From positions 1 to 64,000 of the forward strand of contig JABAAB010000041.1 in the NCBI GenBank assembly GCA_014238945.1: a DNA stretch of 64,000 nt, in the 5' to 3' direction. The notes beneath the pieces are model-generated. The model was not told the origin of the DNA and ran no database searches. It saw only the letters and a program-made list of their open reading frames with translations. Shown in pieces: positions 44,537 through 54,254 of this stretch. Origin of the DNA: Lysobacterales bacterium. GTDB taxonomy: Bacteria > Pseudomonadota > Gammaproteobacteria > Xanthomonadales > SZUA-36. Both the position numbers and the translations under genes were made by a program. Numbering within the stretch: position 1 is the first letter of the stretch; each line of letters starts with the position of its first letter.

Positions 44537-46630
44537 ATGAAATACCTGTTGCGGGCGGGACTTTTGGTTTCGCCCATTATCTTTCTGGTGTCACTTTCCC
44601 CTGTAAAAGCGGACGATCAGAGTAGTGGGGGCGCTGATGCCGATGCCGTGCAGGAACACGTCTACGTCACTGCAACACGTTCGCGCAAACAGGATCTGGA
44701 AGTGGCGGCTGCGGTGACGGGTATTGATGAGAGCCAGCTGCTTGAACAGGGCCCGGATGTGATCGCCGAGATGTTGCGTGCCCAACCGGGAACTTTTTTC
44801 CAGCAGACTACACCGGGTCAGGGCGTGGCCATTATTCGCGGGCTCAAGGGCTCACAGGTCCTGCATATGGTCGATGGCATGCGTTTGAACAATGCATTGT
44901 TCCGCAATGCGCCGAACCAGTACATCGGTCTGGTTGATGCCTTTGCCACCCAGCGCCTGGAGGTCGTTCGCGGAGCCCAGGGATCCCTGTACGGGGCTGA
45001 CGCAATGGGCGGTGTAATGCATATGATGACCCATGAACCGCTGTACAGTGGTGAGGAATGGGAGCAACAAGGCCGTGTCTACGTCAGTGCGGACAGTGTC
45101 GATAATGGCTGGGTTGTCAATGCACGCACTGAGGGTGGCAAGAGCGGATGGTCGTTTGCCGGCGGGGCAAGTTACCAGGACCATTCATCCCGGCGCTCCG
45201 GCCGGGGTGAAAAACTGGTGCCGTCGGGTTACAGCAGCAAAGCGGCTGATCTGAAGTTTATTGTTTCAAGCAGCGAGCATTCCACCCTGATGCTTTCCGC
45301 ACAGGTCATGGAACAGCCTTCCACTCCACGTTATGACGAATTGGTGCCGGGATTCGGTCAGGACAATCCCTCATCACAACAATTCCAGTTCGAGCCAAAC
45401 CGGCGCAGTTTTGTGCATGCACGTTACCGTGTGTCCCCCCAGTCGGGCTGGATTGATCAACTCGAGATACACGCCGCCAGACAAATCATCACCGATGACC
45501 GGCTATCACAGGAATGGCAGAGCCCGGATATCGTTACCGAAAACAATCGCAGCACGCTCGATGGCGTGACCATGCAGGTGAATTCTTCGCTGGCGTCTGA
45601 ATCACGGTTAGTCTGGGGTGCGGAGTATTACACCGATGCGGTGGACAGTAGCCGCTTTGTTCAAGTCGGAGAGTCCGCCACAACCGACGAGGTCCGTAGC
45701 CGTTTTCCGGACCGATCATCGATGGACTCTGCCGCAGTGTATCTCTCCGGCGAGTGGAATGGTCACGACAAACTGACCTTGAGTACCGGTCTGCGCTACA
45801 GCTGGTTTGATATCAATCTGCCCGCGGATAACAACCATGACGGTTTGAAACTGACGCCATCAGACCTGACCGGTGATGTCCATGCCGTGTATTCAATAAA
45901 ACCTACCCTGAAACTGGTTGCGAATATCGGACGGGGTTTTCGACCGCCAAATATCTTCGACCTGGCGACGCTGGGGCCACGGCCAGGAAACCGGTTTAAC
46001 ATCGCAAACCCGGATCTCGGTTCCGAAACTGTCTGGAGTTATGATGTCGGCTTCAAAACGGAGACTGATAATATTGAATGGGAAGTATTTGCTTTCTATC
46101 TCGATTACTCGGACAAGATCACTTCCGTATTCACCGGGCAAACCACCGAAGACGGACGCGACATCATACGCAGTGAAAACCGGAACAATGTGCAGATTTA
46201 CGGCTTTGAAAGCGGACTGTACTGGGGCCTGTCCGATGACCTTGATGTTTTCCTGGTACTCAACCATACCCGCGGGCAGGAAAGCAATGATACGGAACCT
46301 GACATACCCGCCGACCGTATTCCACCGCTGAATGGAAAGATTGGATTGAGTTACCAGATCAATGACAGATGGAGCATAGAACCCTTTGTTCTGTTTGCAC
46401 GTGACCAGCACCGGCTTAGCCCACGTGATGTACGTGACCCGCGAATCAATCCACTGGGCACACCCGGCTGGGGAACCATCAACTTGCTGCTGGACTGGCA
46501 TGTGAGTGCCATGACACAAGTTGGCTTCAGACTGGAGAATATCACCGACAGGGACTTTCGCGAACATGCCTCGGGAATTGATGCTCCGGGCAGAAATATC
46601 GGTCTGTGGCTATCGGTCAACTTCAAATAA
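44537..46630 (+). CDS. TonB-dependent outer-membrane receptor
   Basis: ATG 44537 starts a clean signal peptide (KYLLRAGLLVSPIIFLVSLS, then PVKA); in-frame ATGs at 44459, 44492 and 44519 are less likely. The plug has EHVYVTATRSRKQDLEVAAA and IRGLKGSQVLHMVDGMRLNN, then VRGAQGSLYGADAMGGVMHM. The barrel follows with FRPPNIFDLATLGPRPGNRF and the terminal strand NIGLWLSVNFK. The group is common for siderophores, vitamin B12 and metals; the ligand is unknown. It is divergent from deoC, and no TonB/ExbBD or binding protein is beside it. Confidence 0.85.
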   Translation: MKYLLRAGLLVSPIIFLVSLSPVKADDQSSGGADADAVQEHVYVTATRSRKQDLEVAAAVTGIDESQLLEQGPDVIAEMLRAQPGTFFQQTTPGQGVAIIRGLKGSQVLHMVDGMRLNNALFRNAPNQYIGLVDAFATQRLEVVRGAQGSLYGADAMGGVMHMMTHEPLYSGEEWEQQGRVYVSADSVDNGWVVNARTEGGKSGWSFAGGASYQDHSSRRSGRGEKLVPSGYSSKAADLKFIVSSSEHSTLMLSAQVMEQPSTPRYDELVPGFGQDNPSSQQFQFEPNRRSFVHARYRVSPQSGWIDQLEIHAARQIITDDRLSQEWQSPDIVTENNRSTLDGVTMQVNSSLASESRLVWGAEYYTDAVDSSRFVQVGESATTDEVRSRFPDRSSMDSAAVYLSGEWNGHDKLTLSTGLRYSWFDINLPADNNHDGLKLTPSDLTGDVHAVYSIKPTLKLVANIGRGFRPPNIFDLATLGPRPGNRFNIANPDLGSETVWSYDVGFKTETDNIEWEVFAFYLDYSDKITSVFTGQTTEDGRDIIRSENRNNVQIYGFESGLYWGLSDDLDVFLVLNHTRGQESNDTEPDIPADRIPPLNGKIGLSYQINDRWSIEPFVLFARDQHRLSPRDVRDPRINPLGTPGWGTINLLLDWHVSAMTQVGFRLENITDRDFREHASGIDAPGRNIGLWLSVNFK

Positions 46631-46720
46631 GCACTTACAATAGTGATGATTTGTGCTTTTCCCTGCTTTGAGCCATGCTAGTACCTGCATTATCAGGATC
46701 AGGGCGAACAACGAAAATCC

Positions 46721-47974
46721 ATGTCATTTTTCTCAGAACTCAGAAGACGAAATATTTTTCGGATCGCGTTGTTTTACATCATCGCGTCGTGGTTGATTTT
46801 GCAGCTTGCCGATATAATGCTGGCTCTAATGGGTGCCCCGGGTTGGATTTTCCGTTTTGCCTTTGCACTGTTGCTGATCTGTTTCCCGCTGGCGTTATTG
46901 TTTGCCTGGATTTTTGAGGTTACACCCGACGGTATCAAGCGCGGGCAGGAAGTTGACCTGCAGACTTCCATTACCCACCTGACCGGCAAGAAGATCAACC
47001 GGGTGACACTGATCCTGCTGGTAACCGCCATCCTTGTCCTGTTGATGGGCAGTCTGTTTACAGGCCCTATACCCGACGAAGTCCCTCAACATATCATTGC
47101 ACATGAACATGATGCCCCCTCAAAAACCGTATTGACCGGATTTGATCTTCAGGGGCATCGCGGCGCACGTGGGCTAATGCCCGAGAACACCATTCCGGCT
47201 TTTCTTCACGCCCTGGAGATCGGTGTGACCACGCTGGAACTGGATGTTGCGATCAACGCGGATGGCCATGTCGTTGTATCTCATGAACCGTGGATGTCAG
47301 CCAGGATCTGCACGCACCCTGATGGTCGAGATATCAGTGAGGAAGAGGAAAGAAGTCTGAATATTTATACCATGGACGACGAACAGGTCAGCGCATATGA
47401 CTGTGGCAGTCTGGGTCATCCCGACTATGGCTCCCAGCGGGCGATGCGGGTATCAAAGCCCTTGCTGTCGGATGTTTTTCAAGCTGTTGCATTCCACGAG
47501 TCAGAAAGCGGGCAGGACCCTGTGTTTTATAATATTGAGATCAAATCCCGCCCGGAAGGTGATGGTATTTTTCACCCCGGGGTTAAAGAGTTTGCCAACA
47601 TTCTCTACCAGGAAGTGTCCGGCCATGGGGTACTTGAGCGAACTACTATTCAGTCTTTTGACACGCGTGCTCTTGAGGCAGTCCATGAAATCGATATGGA
47701 CGTCGCAACTGCCCTGCTGGTTGACAACGATGAGGGACTGCAGAGCAACCTGAACCGTCTCAGCTTCACACCGGATATCTACAGTCCCTATTTTGAACTG
47801 CTGGATGAGGCACAAATTTCATCTGCCCACGCTCAAAATATCCGCGTCATACCCTGGACCGTCAACCACGCGGACACCATGCAGAAACTGCTGGACTGGG
47901 ATGTGGATGGTCTGATTACTGATTACCCCGATCTTGCGGTCGAAGTTCTGACAGTTACCCAACAGGACCAATGA
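46721..47974 (+). CDS. Membrane-anchored glycerophosphodiester phosphodiesterase with RRN-type N-terminal module
   Basis: Residues 1-72 (FFSELRRRNIFRIALFYIIA, then FAWIFEVTPDGIKRG) are the same two-helix module seen in the TolB/TPR gene at the window start. A third helix spans residues 95-113. Positive-inside rules put the C-terminal domain in the periplasm. That domain is a GDPD barrel: His146 in LQGHRGARGLMPENTIPAFL, Glu173/Asp175 in TLELDVAINADGHVVVSHEP, His188, and FYNIEIKSRP. It hydrolyses glycerophosphodiesters to glycerol-3-phosphate and an alcohol. Its stop overlaps the glpT start (ATGA), so the product likely feeds GlpT. Confidence 0.88.
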   Translation: MSFFSELRRRNIFRIALFYIIASWLILQLADIMLALMGAPGWIFRFAFALLLICFPLALLFAWIFEVTPDGIKRGQEVDLQTSITHLTGKKINRVTLILLVTAILVLLMGSLFTGPIPDEVPQHIIAHEHDAPSKTVLTGFDLQGHRGARGLMPENTIPAFLHALEIGVTTLELDVAINADGHVVVSHEPWMSARICTHPDGRDISEEEERSLNIYTMDDEQVSAYDCGSLGHPDYGSQRAMRVSKPLLSDVFQAVAFHESESGQDPVFYNIEIKSRPEGDGIFHPGVKEFANILYQEVSGHGVLERTTIQSFDTRALEAVHEIDMDVATALLVDNDEGLQSNLNRLSFTPDIYSPYFELLDEAQISSAHAQNIRVIPWTVNHADTMQKLLDWDVDGLITDYPDLAVEVLTVTQQDQ

Positions 47975-49329
47975 TCGGTTATTTCAAGCCTCCGCCACAC
48001 GCGGAGCCAAGAACCGACACCCGCGTTGATGCGGATTATAAACGCCTGAGGTGGCAGGTCTACATCGGCATTTTCGTCGGCTACGCGGGTTATTACCTGG
48101 TCAGAAAGAATTTTACACTGGCCATGCCACACCTGATCCAGGAAGGGTATTCCCGCACGGAACTCGGCTTCGCACTCTCCGGTGTAGCCATTGCCTACGG
48201 GCTTTCAAAGTTCATCATGGGCAGTGTTTCCGATCGCAGTAATGCACGTGTATTCATGGCAACCGGCCTGGTAATGAGCGCACTCATCATGATCGCCATG
48301 GGCTTGCTGCCAGCCGCAACGGCATCGGTGGGTGTAATGTTTTCTCTGCTGCTTGCCAATGGATGGTTCCAGGGTATGGGCTGGCCACCGTGTGGTAGGA
48401 CCATGGTGCATTGGTTTTCCGCTTCCGAGCGGGGAACCAAAATGGCCTTGTGGAATATTGCCCACAATGTCGGTGGCGGACTGGTCGGACCGATTGCCAT
48501 CCTGGCAATGGCGATATTCGCAGACTGGCATGCCATCCTGTACCTGCACGGAATTATTGCGCTGGTGGTCGCATTCTTTATCTTCCTGACACTACGCGAC
48601 ACACCACAGTCCCAGGGTTTGCCACCCATAGAAGTCTACAAGAACGACTTCCCCAAAACATTCGCATACAGTGAAAGTCATGAGCACGAGTTCTCTGCCC
48701 GCGAGATCTTCTTCAAATATGTTTTAAATAATCGATTGTTATGGGCCATCGCTGCGGCCAACGCGTTTGTCTACCTGGTTCGCTACGGTGTACTGGACTG
48801 GGCGCCCACCTACCTCAACGAAGCCAAGGGTTTTACCTTTCAGGAGTCCGGTTGGGCCTATGCGCTTTATGAATGGGCCGGTATTCCCGGGACCCTACTT
48901 TGTGGGTATCTTTCAGACACGGTGTTTCGTGGCCGACGTGCCCCGGCCAGTATTATTTACCTGCTGCTCACACTGGTGTGTATATTGGTTTATTGGTTTA
49001 ATCCACCGGGAAGACCCAATGTTGATATTGCCATGCTGGTCGCGATTGGCTTTTTGATATACGGCCCGGTCATGCTCATTGGTGTCCATGCATTGGATCT
49101 TGTTCCAAAAAAAGCCGCCGGAACCGCAGCCGGTTTTACCGGGCTCTTTGGTTATGTAGGCGGTGCCGTAAGCGCCAATGTCGTCATCGGTATATTGGTG
49201 GACCGGTCAGGCTGGGACGCAGGATTTGCCCTGATCGCGGCCTCCTGTGTTATCGCCATATTGTTACTTGCCAGTACCTGGAACGCAGAGAAGAAAGTAT
49301 TGCAAAGGACCGTTGCTAATAATGAGTGA
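47971..49329 (+). CDS. glpT: Glycerol-3-phosphate transporter, GlpT
   Basis: A 452-residue, 12-helix MFS carrier of the organophosphate:phosphate antiporter family. Motifs include YKRLRWQVYIGIFVGYAGYY with the conserved N-terminal Arg, YLVRKNFTLAMPHLI, ANGWFQGMGWPPCGRTMVHW and GVHALDLVPKKAAGTAAGF. The two substrate Arg of GlpT have counterparts in the RWQ and YLVRYGVLDWAP segments. Expected to exchange external glycerol-3-phosphate for inorganic phosphate. ATG overlaps the GDPD stop and its own end overlaps aceK by 8 bases, so all three are cotranslated. Confidence 0.92.
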   Translation: MIGYFKPPPHAEPRTDTRVDADYKRLRWQVYIGIFVGYAGYYLVRKNFTLAMPHLIQEGYSRTELGFALSGVAIAYGLSKFIMGSVSDRSNARVFMATGLVMSALIMIAMGLLPAATASVGVMFSLLLANGWFQGMGWPPCGRTMVHWFSASERGTKMALWNIAHNVGGGLVGPIAILAMAIFADWHAILYLHGIIALVVAFFIFLTLRDTPQSQGLPPIEVYKNDFPKTFAYSESHEHEFSAREIFFKYVLNNRLLWAIAAANAFVYLVRYGVLDWAPTYLNEAKGFTFQESGWAYALYEWAGIPGTLLCGYLSDTVFRGRRAPASIIYLLLTLVCILVYWFNPPGRPNVDIAMLVAIGFLIYGPVMLIGVHALDLVPKKAAGTAAGFTGLFGYVGGAVSANVVIGILVDRSGWDAGFALIAASCVIAILLLASTWNAEKKVLQRTVANNE

Positions 49330-51094
49330 AAACAGGGCCGGAATCATAGCCCAGATCATCCTGGATGGGTTTGACAAGCACTTTGGTCTGTTTCGTATAT
49401 TCAGCATCGAGGCCTGGGTCTGTTACGAGACCGCAGACTGGTCACGTATGTCCGTAGCCAGCCAGGAACGAATCCGGGGCTATGACAAACGCGTAGGCGA
49501 AACCGTTGATGCCTTGAACAATAAATTTCCGGATGTCTCAGAAAGTGCTGATATCTGGCCGGAAATCAAAGCAGCTTACTTCACATTACTGATGAATCAT
49601 TTACAAGCTGAATGTGCAGAAACATTTTTTAATTCTGTAGCTTGTAGGGTTCTTCATAGAAATTACTTTAATAATAAACACATATTTTGGCGCCCGGGTT
49701 TGAGCACCGAACACCTGCATGGTGAAAGTCCATCGTATTATAGTTATTACCCGCTTACACATGGGTTGCGGCGTTGTCTGCTTGAGGTTCTTACCGGCTT
49801 CCACCTTGCCAATCCATTTCAGGATTTACGCCGGGATGTCCGCTTACTGGAACAGGCAATTTTGAAGCACAGACCAAAACATGGACGTATTCGTAAGAAT
49901 TATCAGTTGCAGGTTCTTGGCAATTTGTTTTTTCGTAACAAGGGTGCATATGTGGTATGCCGTATCATCAACGGAGATCTGATCGAGCCACTGGTGATTC
50001 CAATACTGCAAGACGAAGAACGTCGCATTTACATTGATGCCGCCTTGTTGCGTCGCAAGGACGTTTCCGTCCTATTCAGTTTTTCCCGAGCCTACTTCAT
50101 GGTGGACATGGAAGTTCCCTCGGCATACGTGACATTTTTATCCTCTATCATGCCAGGCAAATCACCCGTGGATCTTTACGCCATGCTGGGTCTTCAAAAA
50201 CAGGCCAAAACCCTGTTTTACCGGGGCCTGCAACATCATCTCAACCACTCACAGGATAATTTCCAGATAGCACCGGGTGTGCGTGGAATGGTGATGCTTG
50301 TATTTACGCTGCCGTCTTTTGAATTTGTTTTTAAACTGATCAGGGATCACTTTGATCCACCCAAGACCGCCTCACGGGAGCAGGTGCGTGAGAAGTATCA
50401 ACTGGTTAAATTTCACGACCGGGTGGGCCGCCTTGCAGATACCCTGGAGTTTTCCAACGTGGCGGTCTCCATGGACCGCATTGCCCCCGACCTTTTGGCT
50501 GAACTGCGTGCCACCTCGTCTGGTTCCATTGAAGAGGTGGGTGACAAGCTGGTGATCAAACATGTGTATATCGAGCGACGCATGGAGCCATTGGATCACT
50601 ACCTTGAACAGGCGACCCCAAGCCAGAAACGCAGTGCCATCCGTGACTTCGGACAAGCAATTCGCGACCTGGCAGGTGCCAATATTTTTCCAGGGGACAT
50701 GCTGAAGAAAAATTTTGGTGTCACCAGAACCCGGCGTGTTGTGTTCTATGATTATGATGAAATCTGTTATATCACCGACTGCAACTTTCGCAAAATTCCA
50801 CCGGCAAGGAGTTACGAGGACGAGATATCAGATACTCCCTGGTATTCGGTGGGGCCCAACGATGTGTTCCCCCAGTCCTTCGGTCCTTTTTTCTTTGCCA
50901 ATCCAGAGGACATGTCCATTTTCAAGCAATATCATGCGGAACTGCTTCATCCCCAATGGTGGAACAGCATGAAGGAAACCATCATTGCCGGTGAACTCGT
51001 CGATATATTCCCCTACCCCGTCAAGCGTCGTTTCCCCAGCCAGAAATCTGACGGGTTTGACCAACCGGGATTGACCAATGGTAACGAGGGTTAA
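49322..51094 (+). CDS. aceK: Isocitrate dehydrogenase kinase/phosphatase
   Basis: ATG 49322 lies inside the glpT stop overlap (ATGAGTGA); a longer in-frame start at 49247 would lie inside glpT. The 590-residue protein matches AceK along its length (E. coli 578): IIAQIILDGFDKHFGLFRI, the ATP-site segment PGVRGMVMLVFTLPSFEFVF, catalytic-region FHDRVGRLADTLEFSNVAVS and the C-terminal VVFYDYDEICYITDCNFRKI. It phosphorylates and dephosphorylates isocitrate dehydrogenase and so opens the glyoxylate bypass. Normally it follows aceBA; here it follows glpT and no aceA or aceB is present in the window. Confidence 0.95.
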   Translation: MSENRAGIIAQIILDGFDKHFGLFRIFSIEAWVCYETADWSRMSVASQERIRGYDKRVGETVDALNNKFPDVSESADIWPEIKAAYFTLLMNHLQAECAETFFNSVACRVLHRNYFNNKHIFWRPGLSTEHLHGESPSYYSYYPLTHGLRRCLLEVLTGFHLANPFQDLRRDVRLLEQAILKHRPKHGRIRKNYQLQVLGNLFFRNKGAYVVCRIINGDLIEPLVIPILQDEERRIYIDAALLRRKDVSVLFSFSRAYFMVDMEVPSAYVTFLSSIMPGKSPVDLYAMLGLQKQAKTLFYRGLQHHLNHSQDNFQIAPGVRGMVMLVFTLPSFEFVFKLIRDHFDPPKTASREQVREKYQLVKFHDRVGRLADTLEFSNVAVSMDRIAPDLLAELRATSSGSIEEVGDKLVIKHVYIERRMEPLDHYLEQATPSQKRSAIRDFGQAIRDLAGANIFPGDMLKKNFGVTRTRRVVFYDYDEICYITDCNFRKIPPARSYEDEISDTPWYSVGPNDVFPQSFGPFFFANPEDMSIFKQYHAELLHPQWWNSMKETIIAGELVDIFPYPVKRRFPSQKSDGFDQPGLTNGNEG

Positions 51095-51215
51095 CCGGTT
51101 TGAGTCAGAAACTTTGACCTTTGACGGCGAATAGCACCGCTATCCAACACAACAAGAGTGAAGATTCTGGCCTAATTCACATTTTTCGCAATAAATTCCG
51201 ACAGAATCCGGCCTG

Positions 51216-52487
51216 TCAGGTACTTGCGAGGGCCTGCTCGAGATCAGCGATAATATCGTCAATCGCTTCAATTCCAACACACAACCTGATCATGTCCGGT
51301 GTCACCCCGGCGGATTTCAACTCCTCATCCGACAATTGTCGGTGCGTGGTCGAAGCGGGATGTGCCGCAAGTGACTTGACGTCACCGATGTTGACCAGAC
51401 GCAGGAACAACTCCAGGCTATCATAGAATTTAACCCCCGCATCAAACCCGCCTTTGATCCCAAATGACAACAGGGCCGAGGGCTTTCCATCAGTATATTT
51501 CTGCGCCAGTTCATAATAGGGGGAGTCCGGCAAACCGGCAAAACTGACCCAGGCTACTTTGGGGTGCTCTTTGAGATACTGCGCAACTGCCATGGCATTG
51601 TCACAATGGCGTTCCATACGCAGGGGCAGTGTCTGCATACCCTGCAGGATCAGGAAGGCATTCATGGGGCTGATACAGGACCCGCTATTTCTCAATGGTA
51701 CCGTTCGTGCGCGGCCGATATAGGCCGCCTCTGCCAGTGCTTCGGTGTAGATAACCCCGTGGTAGGACTCCTCGGGTTCATTCAGCATGTGGAACTTTTC
51801 GGGATACTTTTCCCAGGGGAAATTGCCACTGTCGACTATCACACCGCCCAGTGAATTGCCATGGCCCCCCATGTACTTGGTCAGCGAATTAACCACAATA
51901 TCCGCACCAAAACTGATCGGTTTCATCAACGCGGGTGTGGGTACCGTGTTGTCCACGATCAAGGGGACACCGTGGTCGTGTGCTATCGTCGCCAGTGCTT
52001 CCACATCAACGATATTTCCAGCCGGGTTACCAATGGATTCACAAAAAACAGCAGTGGTTTTCTCATCGATCAGACTGCGCACACTCTCCACACGGTCATC
52101 TGCAGCGAAACGCACTTCTATTCCGAGTTTGGGTAACATGTGTTTGAACAGTGTGTAGGTCCCGCCATACAACAGTGGAACGGTTACGATGTTGTTGCCA
52201 TTCTCAGCAATATTCAATATCGAATAGTTGACCGCAGCACTACCTGAACTCAGGCACAGCGCTGCCAGGCCACCTTCCAGAGCGGCACAACGTTGCTCCA
52301 GCACATCGGTGGTTGGATTCATGATGCGTGTGTAAATGTTTCCTGGAATCGCCAGGTTAAACAGGTCCGCCCCGTGTTGTGCATTGTCAAATTCGTAGGC
52401 CACGGTCTGGTATATGGGAACTGTTACGGCCTTGGTGGTTTCGTCGAATTTGAATCCGGCATGGATTGCAAGTGTCTGGTCTTTCAT
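51216..52487 (-). CDS. metY: O-acetylhomoserine sulfhydrylase-like PLP enzyme
   Basis: A 423-residue Cys/Met metabolism PLP enzyme of the MetY branch: NIYTRIMNPTTDVLEQRCAA, the PLP phosphate region (SSGSAAVNYSILNIAENGN), and the PLP lysine in NSLTKYMGGHGNSLGGVIVD. Insertions at SCISPMNAFLILQGMQTLPL and the end RLCVGIEAIDDIIADLEQAL fit MetY length (about 425). It joins sulfide with O-acetylhomoserine to make homocysteine. It differs from the exported paralog at 4166 by lacking a signal. No other methionine gene is adjacent. Confidence 0.85.
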   Translation of the reverse strand: MKDQTLAIHAGFKFDETTKAVTVPIYQTVAYEFDNAQHGADLFNLAIPGNIYTRIMNPTTDVLEQRCAALEGGLAALCLSSGSAAVNYSILNIAENGNNIVTVPLLYGGTYTLFKHMLPKLGIEVRFAADDRVESVRSLIDEKTTAVFCESIGNPAGNIVDVEALATIAHDHGVPLIVDNTVPTPALMKPISFGADIVVNSLTKYMGGHGNSLGGVIVDSGNFPWEKYPEKFHMLNEPEESYHGVIYTEALAEAAYIGRARTVPLRNSGSCISPMNAFLILQGMQTLPLRMERHCDNAMAVAQYLKEHPKVAWVSFAGLPDSPYYELAQKYTDGKPSALLSFGIKGGFDAGVKFYDSLELFLRLVNIGDVKSLAAHPASTTHRQLSDEELKSAGVTPDMIRLCVGIEAIDDIIADLEQALAST

Positions 52488-52521
52488 TCTGCTCTTCCTC
52501 AGTTTTAATACATTGTAGTCA

Positions 52522-53601
52522 TTAACTGCCCGCTATGGACCTGCCTTTTGAACCCAGGTCTTCGCAGGCCTCCTGCAATCGTTCCACGACGCCTTGCTCT
52601 GCCAGACGCAGGTATTTCCTTGGATCATAAGATTTCTTGTAGGGAGTGCCGTCGACCGGATCAACCTGGTATTCGAAAGCTCGCGAATTTTCATTTACAA
52701 AACTTCCAATGGGTTTTGAAAAAGCAAACTGGGTGTCGGTATCAATGTTCATTTTGAATACACCGTAACCTACAGCCTGATGAATTTTTGCTTTTTCTGA
52801 GCCGGACCCGCCATGAAATACCAGGTGCAATGGATTGGGTCCCGTGTCATGGGTCTTTTGAACCAGGGTCTGTGAATTTTTCAAAATCTCCGGTCTCAGG
52901 GAAACATTACCCGGTTTGTAAACACCGTGAACATTGCCAAAAGATGCCGCAACTGAAAAGTGACCAATGGGGTTCAGCAATTCCCAGGCCTGGAGCACAT
53001 CCTCGGGTTGGGTGTAGAGTTTGGAGTTGTCCGCAGCTTCGTCGAATTCGCTGCCAATACCATCTTCTTCCCCGCCGGTGACGCCGAGTTCAATTTCCAG
53101 TGACATATCAATCTTTGCCATGCGCTCCAGGATTCTTGCACATTCACCAAGATTAAAATCAATCGGGTCAGCGGACAGATCCAGCATGTGTGAACTGTAG
53201 AGTGGTTTGCCATGCTGTTGATAATATTTCTCGCCTTCATCAAGCATCGCTTCTATCCAAGGAATCAGGGCCCGGTTGGCATGATCAGTGTGCATTGCAA
53301 CGCAGATGCCGTAATGCCTGGCCAGCAGATGGGCGTGCCGGGCTGCGGCGACTGCACCGACCACCTTGGCATTGAAACCATCGGTCAGTCCCTTGCCCGC
53401 GTAGAACTGGGCTCCGCTATTGGAAAGCTGGATGATGATATCTGAATTCGCCAGGGCCGCAGCCTCCATTACTGCGTTGATTGAATTCGTACCGGTGACA
53501 TTGACGGCGGGCAATGCGTAGCCTCCCGATTTGGCCGCATTCACCAGGGTTTCGTAACCCGCACCGGTAACGACTCCCGGTTGCAAAACTTGATCACTCA
53601 T
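52522..53601 (-). CDS. fbaA: Class II fructose-bisphosphate aldolase
   Basis: 359 residues, the same length as E. coli FbaA. Class IIA features: LPAVNVTGTNSINAVMEAAA, zinc His in CVAMHTDHANRALIPWI, ELGVTGGEEDGIGSEFDEAA, the later zinc His in SFGNVHGVYKPGNVSLR and FHGGSGSEKAKIHQAVGYGV, with KMNIDTDTQFAFSKPI. It splits fructose-1,6-bisphosphate in glycolysis and builds it in gluconeogenesis. It precedes metY by 34 bases on the same strand, though a functional link is not obvious. Confidence 0.95.
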   Translation of the reverse strand: MSDQVLQPGVVTGAGYETLVNAAKSGGYALPAVNVTGTNSINAVMEAAALANSDIIIQLSNSGAQFYAGKGLTDGFNAKVVGAVAAARHAHLLARHYGICVAMHTDHANRALIPWIEAMLDEGEKYYQQHGKPLYSSHMLDLSADPIDFNLGECARILERMAKIDMSLEIELGVTGGEEDGIGSEFDEAADNSKLYTQPEDVLQAWELLNPIGHFSVAASFGNVHGVYKPGNVSLRPEILKNSQTLVQKTHDTGPNPLHLVFHGGSGSEKAKIHQAVGYGVFKMNIDTDTQFAFSKPIGSFVNENSRAFEYQVDPVDGTPYKKSYDPRKYLRLAEQGVVERLQEACEDLGSKGRSIAGS

Positions 53602-53677
53602 TGCTTGATTTCCTCTAATTTATTGGAGTTTGATACGACACAGGTTCGATAATAATAAAATGCTAATTTGTCCTGCG

Positions 53678-54175
<498 letters not shown>

Positions 54176-54254
54176 TCATGGCCGTATCAAGACAGGCAAA
54201 ACGGTTCGTATTGCAGCAATTGAATTTTCTTTTACCAGCGCAATCATGCGGCGG

